The notes under the pieces are model-generated. The model worked only from the letters and a program-made list of their open reading frames with translations. It was not told where the DNA came from and searched no databases. A stretch of 14,226 nt of DNA from NCBI GenBank assembly GCA_025935655.1, contig JAICUV010000063.1, positions 1 through 14,226 on the forward strand, written 5' to 3'. Each line of letters starts with the position of its first letter. Within the stretch, counting starts at the first letter, position 1. The translations under genes and the position numbers were made by a program. Of the stretch, positions 12,659 through 14,226 are shown piece after piece. The stretch is from Chloroflexota bacterium. Its GTDB lineage: Bacteria; Chloroflexota; Limnocylindria; Limnocylindrales; CSP1-4.

Positions 12659-14226
12659 GCGCCCCCGCCCGGCTGCTGGGCCTCCGCGTCCAGGGCTTCA
12701 AGTCGTTCGCGGAGCGGACGCTCGTCGAGTTCGGGCCCGGGATCAGCGCCGTCGTCGGGCCCAACGGATCGGGCAAGTCGAACCTCGCGGACGCGCTCCG
12801 CTGGGCGCTCGGCGAGCAGGGACGATCGCTGCGGATCCGCAAGAGCGAGGACGTGATCTGGGCCGGCTCGGAGAAGCGCAGCGCGCAGGGCATGGCGGAC
12901 GTGACGCTCGTCATCGACAACGCGGACGGGCTGCTGCCGGTGGAGTACTCCGTCCTCGAGCTGGGCCGGCGCCTCTACCGCTCCGGCGAGAACGACTACC
13001 TGCTCAACAAGCAGCGCGTGCGGCTGCGCGACCTCCAGGACCTGCTGGACTCCGCGAGCCTGGCCGACAACGCGTTCCTGTTCATCGGCCAGGGGATGGT
13101 CGACCAGGCGCTCGCGCTCCGGCCCGAGGAGCGGCGGCCCCTGTTCGAGGAGGTCGCGGGCGTCCGGCGCCACGAGCGCCGTCGGCGGAAGGCCGAGGAG
13201 CAGCTCGCCGAGGCCGAGGGCAACCTCGCGCGCGTCGAGGACATCCTGGCGGAGCTCCGGCCGCAGGCCCGCAGGCTCGGACAGCTCGCGGAGCAGCAGG
13301 CGACGAGGCTGACCGCGGGCGAGGAGCTGGCGGCGGCGCTCATCGCCGCGGCGCACGGTCGATGGCACGAGGCCGCGTCGCGTGCCGCGGACGCGGATCG
13401 CCGTCGCGACGCGCTGCGCGAGGAGACGGAACGCGCCCTCGAGGCGCTGGAGACGGCCGAATCCACCGTGGGCGACATCGCCGCGTCGATGGCGGCCCGG
13501 GCCGAGACCGAGCGTGAGCGGCGGGCCGTCCACGAGGCGGCGCGCGCCGCGCTGACCGCGCTGGGGCTGCGCGAGGCCCGCGCGGCTGGCGAGATCCAGG
13601 CCGCCGCCCGCGACCGGCAGCGGATCGCCGTGGAGCGGGCCGCGGCGGAGGCGGATCTTGCTGCCCACCGTCGCATCCTCGCCGAGGCGATCCCGGAGCG
13701 GGACCTGGAGCTCGAGGCCGCGCTGGGCGAGGCGGACCGTGCGCTCGCGGAGGCGTTGGCCGAGCTCGGATCGCTGCGCGCGGCGTCACGCGCACGCGGC
13801 GACGAGCTGGCCGCGCTCCGTCGCGCCGAGGCCGCCCGCGCCGCCGAGGCCGAGACCGCCAGGCGTCGGGCCGCCGAGAGCGACCGACGGGCGGCGGACG
13901 AGCGGGCCCGAGCGGCGGGGTCGGAGACACGACGGGTCCAGCTGGAGACGTCGCTCGCGGGGGCGCGCGAGGCGCTCGCGGCGGCAACCGCGGAGGAGGC
14001 CACCGCGGTCGAGGCACGCGAGGCCGCCCGCGCGGCCGCGGACGCCGCCGAGGGGACGCGACGCGCGGTCGCCGAACGGGCGGCCCGGGCCGGCTCGAGG
14101 CTCGCGGCCGCACGGGGCCGACTCGAGCAGCTCGAGCAGCGTCTTGCCCAGGAGGAGGACCGGGGGATCGCGCGCTCGGCCCGCAAGCTGGGCGGCAAGC
14201 GCGTGGACGAGGACCTCGGCATCTAG
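12655..14226 (+). CDS. smc: Chromosome segregation protein SMC, N-terminal half only
   Basis: ATPase of the SMC-ScpAB condensin that compacts and aligns sister chromosomes. The start is GTG 12655, overlapping the rnc stop. The N-terminal ATPase head is complete: L-R-V-Q-G-F-K-S-F, Walker A GPNGSGKS (35-42), Q-loop WALGEQ (Q55), the R-loop region RKSEDVIWAGS, and F-I-G-Q-G-M-V. A long Ala/Arg/Glu coiled coil runs from about residue 170 to 500. The frame ends at TAG 14224-14226 after 523 residues, with G-K-R-V-D-E-D-L-G-I, where I would expect the hinge to begin. Normal SMC is about 1,150-1,200 residues, so the hinge, return coil and the Walker B/signature head half are missing. As the stop coincides with the window's last base, truncation may reflect a point change, an assembly end, or a true break; not resolvable here. 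Confidence 0.9.
   Translation: MSAPARLLGLRVQGFKSFAERTLVEFGPGISAVVGPNGSGKSNLADALRWALGEQGRSLRIRKSEDVIWAGSEKRSAQGMADVTLVIDNADGLLPVEYSVLELGRRLYRSGENDYLLNKQRVRLRDLQDLLDSASLADNAFLFIGQGMVDQALALRPEERRPLFEEVAGVRRHERRRRKAEEQLAEAEGNLARVEDILAELRPQARRLGQLAEQQATRLTAGEELAAALIAAAHGRWHEAASRAADADRRRDALREETERALEALETAESTVGDIAASMAARAETERERRAVHEAARAALTALGLREARAAGEIQAAARDRQRIAVERAAAEADLAAHRRILAEAIPERDLELEAALGEADRALAEALAELGSLRAASRARGDELAALRRAEAARAAEAETARRRAAESDRRAADERARAAGSETRRVQLETSLAGAREALAAATAEEATAVEAREAARAAADAAEGTRRAVAERAARAGSRLAAARGRLEQLEQRLAQEEDRGIARSARKLGGKRVDEDLGI

Noticed and set aside
13340..14200. Repeat-like Ala/Arg/Glu periodicity in the smc 3' part
   Set aside because: It is the expected heptad coiled-coil composition of SMC, not a DNA repeat or inserted element.
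1..14226. Search for tRNA, rRNA, CRISPR, insertion sequences or a defence or biosynthetic system
   Set aside because: No cloverleaf with a CCA-end context, no regularly spaced repeats, no transposase motifs or terminal inverted repeats, and no unexplained gap longer than 160 bases were seen. All stretches are accounted for by named housekeeping genes.

Overview
This is a very GC-rich (clearly above 70% by eye), almost gap-free stretch of bacterial housekeeping chromosome. Thirteen of the fifteen genes after the first two can be named from textbook family motifs. GTG starts are common, genes overlap by 1-17 bases, and everything except rpmB lies on the + strand. The gene content and order resemble the Bacillus subtilis rlmN(yloN)-rpe-rpmB-yloU-yloV-recG-plsX-acpA-rnc-smc region. 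Base composition, and a CoaD-linked DivIVA-like coiled-coil protein of the sort I associate with Chloroflexota and Actinomycetota, suggest an uncultured, high-GC Chloroflexota-like bacterium. That placement is an inference. I see no mobile element, prophage, CRISPR array, tRNA, rRNA or defence system.

Layout. (1) 1-2113, +: the 3' part of rlmN (23S rRNA/tRNA methyltransferase), rpe (ribulose-5-phosphate epimerase) and dtd (D-aminoacyl-tRNA deacylase). They converge on rpmB (L28, minus strand, 2183-2383), with a perfect 10-bp hairpin between them. (2) 2384-2542: a divergent intergenic region with two face-to-face extended -10-like elements over the same ten bases. (3) 2543-7004: an Asp23-family gene (yloU position), fakA (fatty-acid kinase) and recG, all overlapping. 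(4) 7032-9664: rsmD, coaD, a coiled-coil DivIVA-like gene that seems to start at CTG, yceD (DUF177) and rpmF (L32). (5) 9672-14226: plsX, a second Asp23-family gene directly before nusB (as yqhY-nusB in Bacillus), acpP, rnc, and an smc frame that stops at residue 523.

How the genes fit together. Two themes run through the window. One is ribosome and RNA biology: RlmN, Dtd, L28, RsmD, YceD, L32, NusB and RNase III. The other is acyl-phosphate/phospholipid supply: FakA makes acyl-phosphate, PlsX interconverts acyl-ACP and acyl-phosphate, CoaD supplies the CoA pathway from which ACP gets its phosphopantetheine arm, and AcpP is the carrier. The fabD-fabG pair that sits between plsX and acpP in B. 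subtilis is absent here, and asp23-nusB occupies the slot. RecG and SMC add chromosome maintenance.

I did not find a convincing undescribed system. The points worth a second look are: the CTG start at 8175; an RNase III with Ser where a metal-binding Asp is expected; the half-length SMC ending in TAG exactly at the window edge; an altered TRG motif and an acidic insert in RecG; and small palindromes and hairpins around the yceD-rpmF junction and the rpmB/asp23 divergent region.
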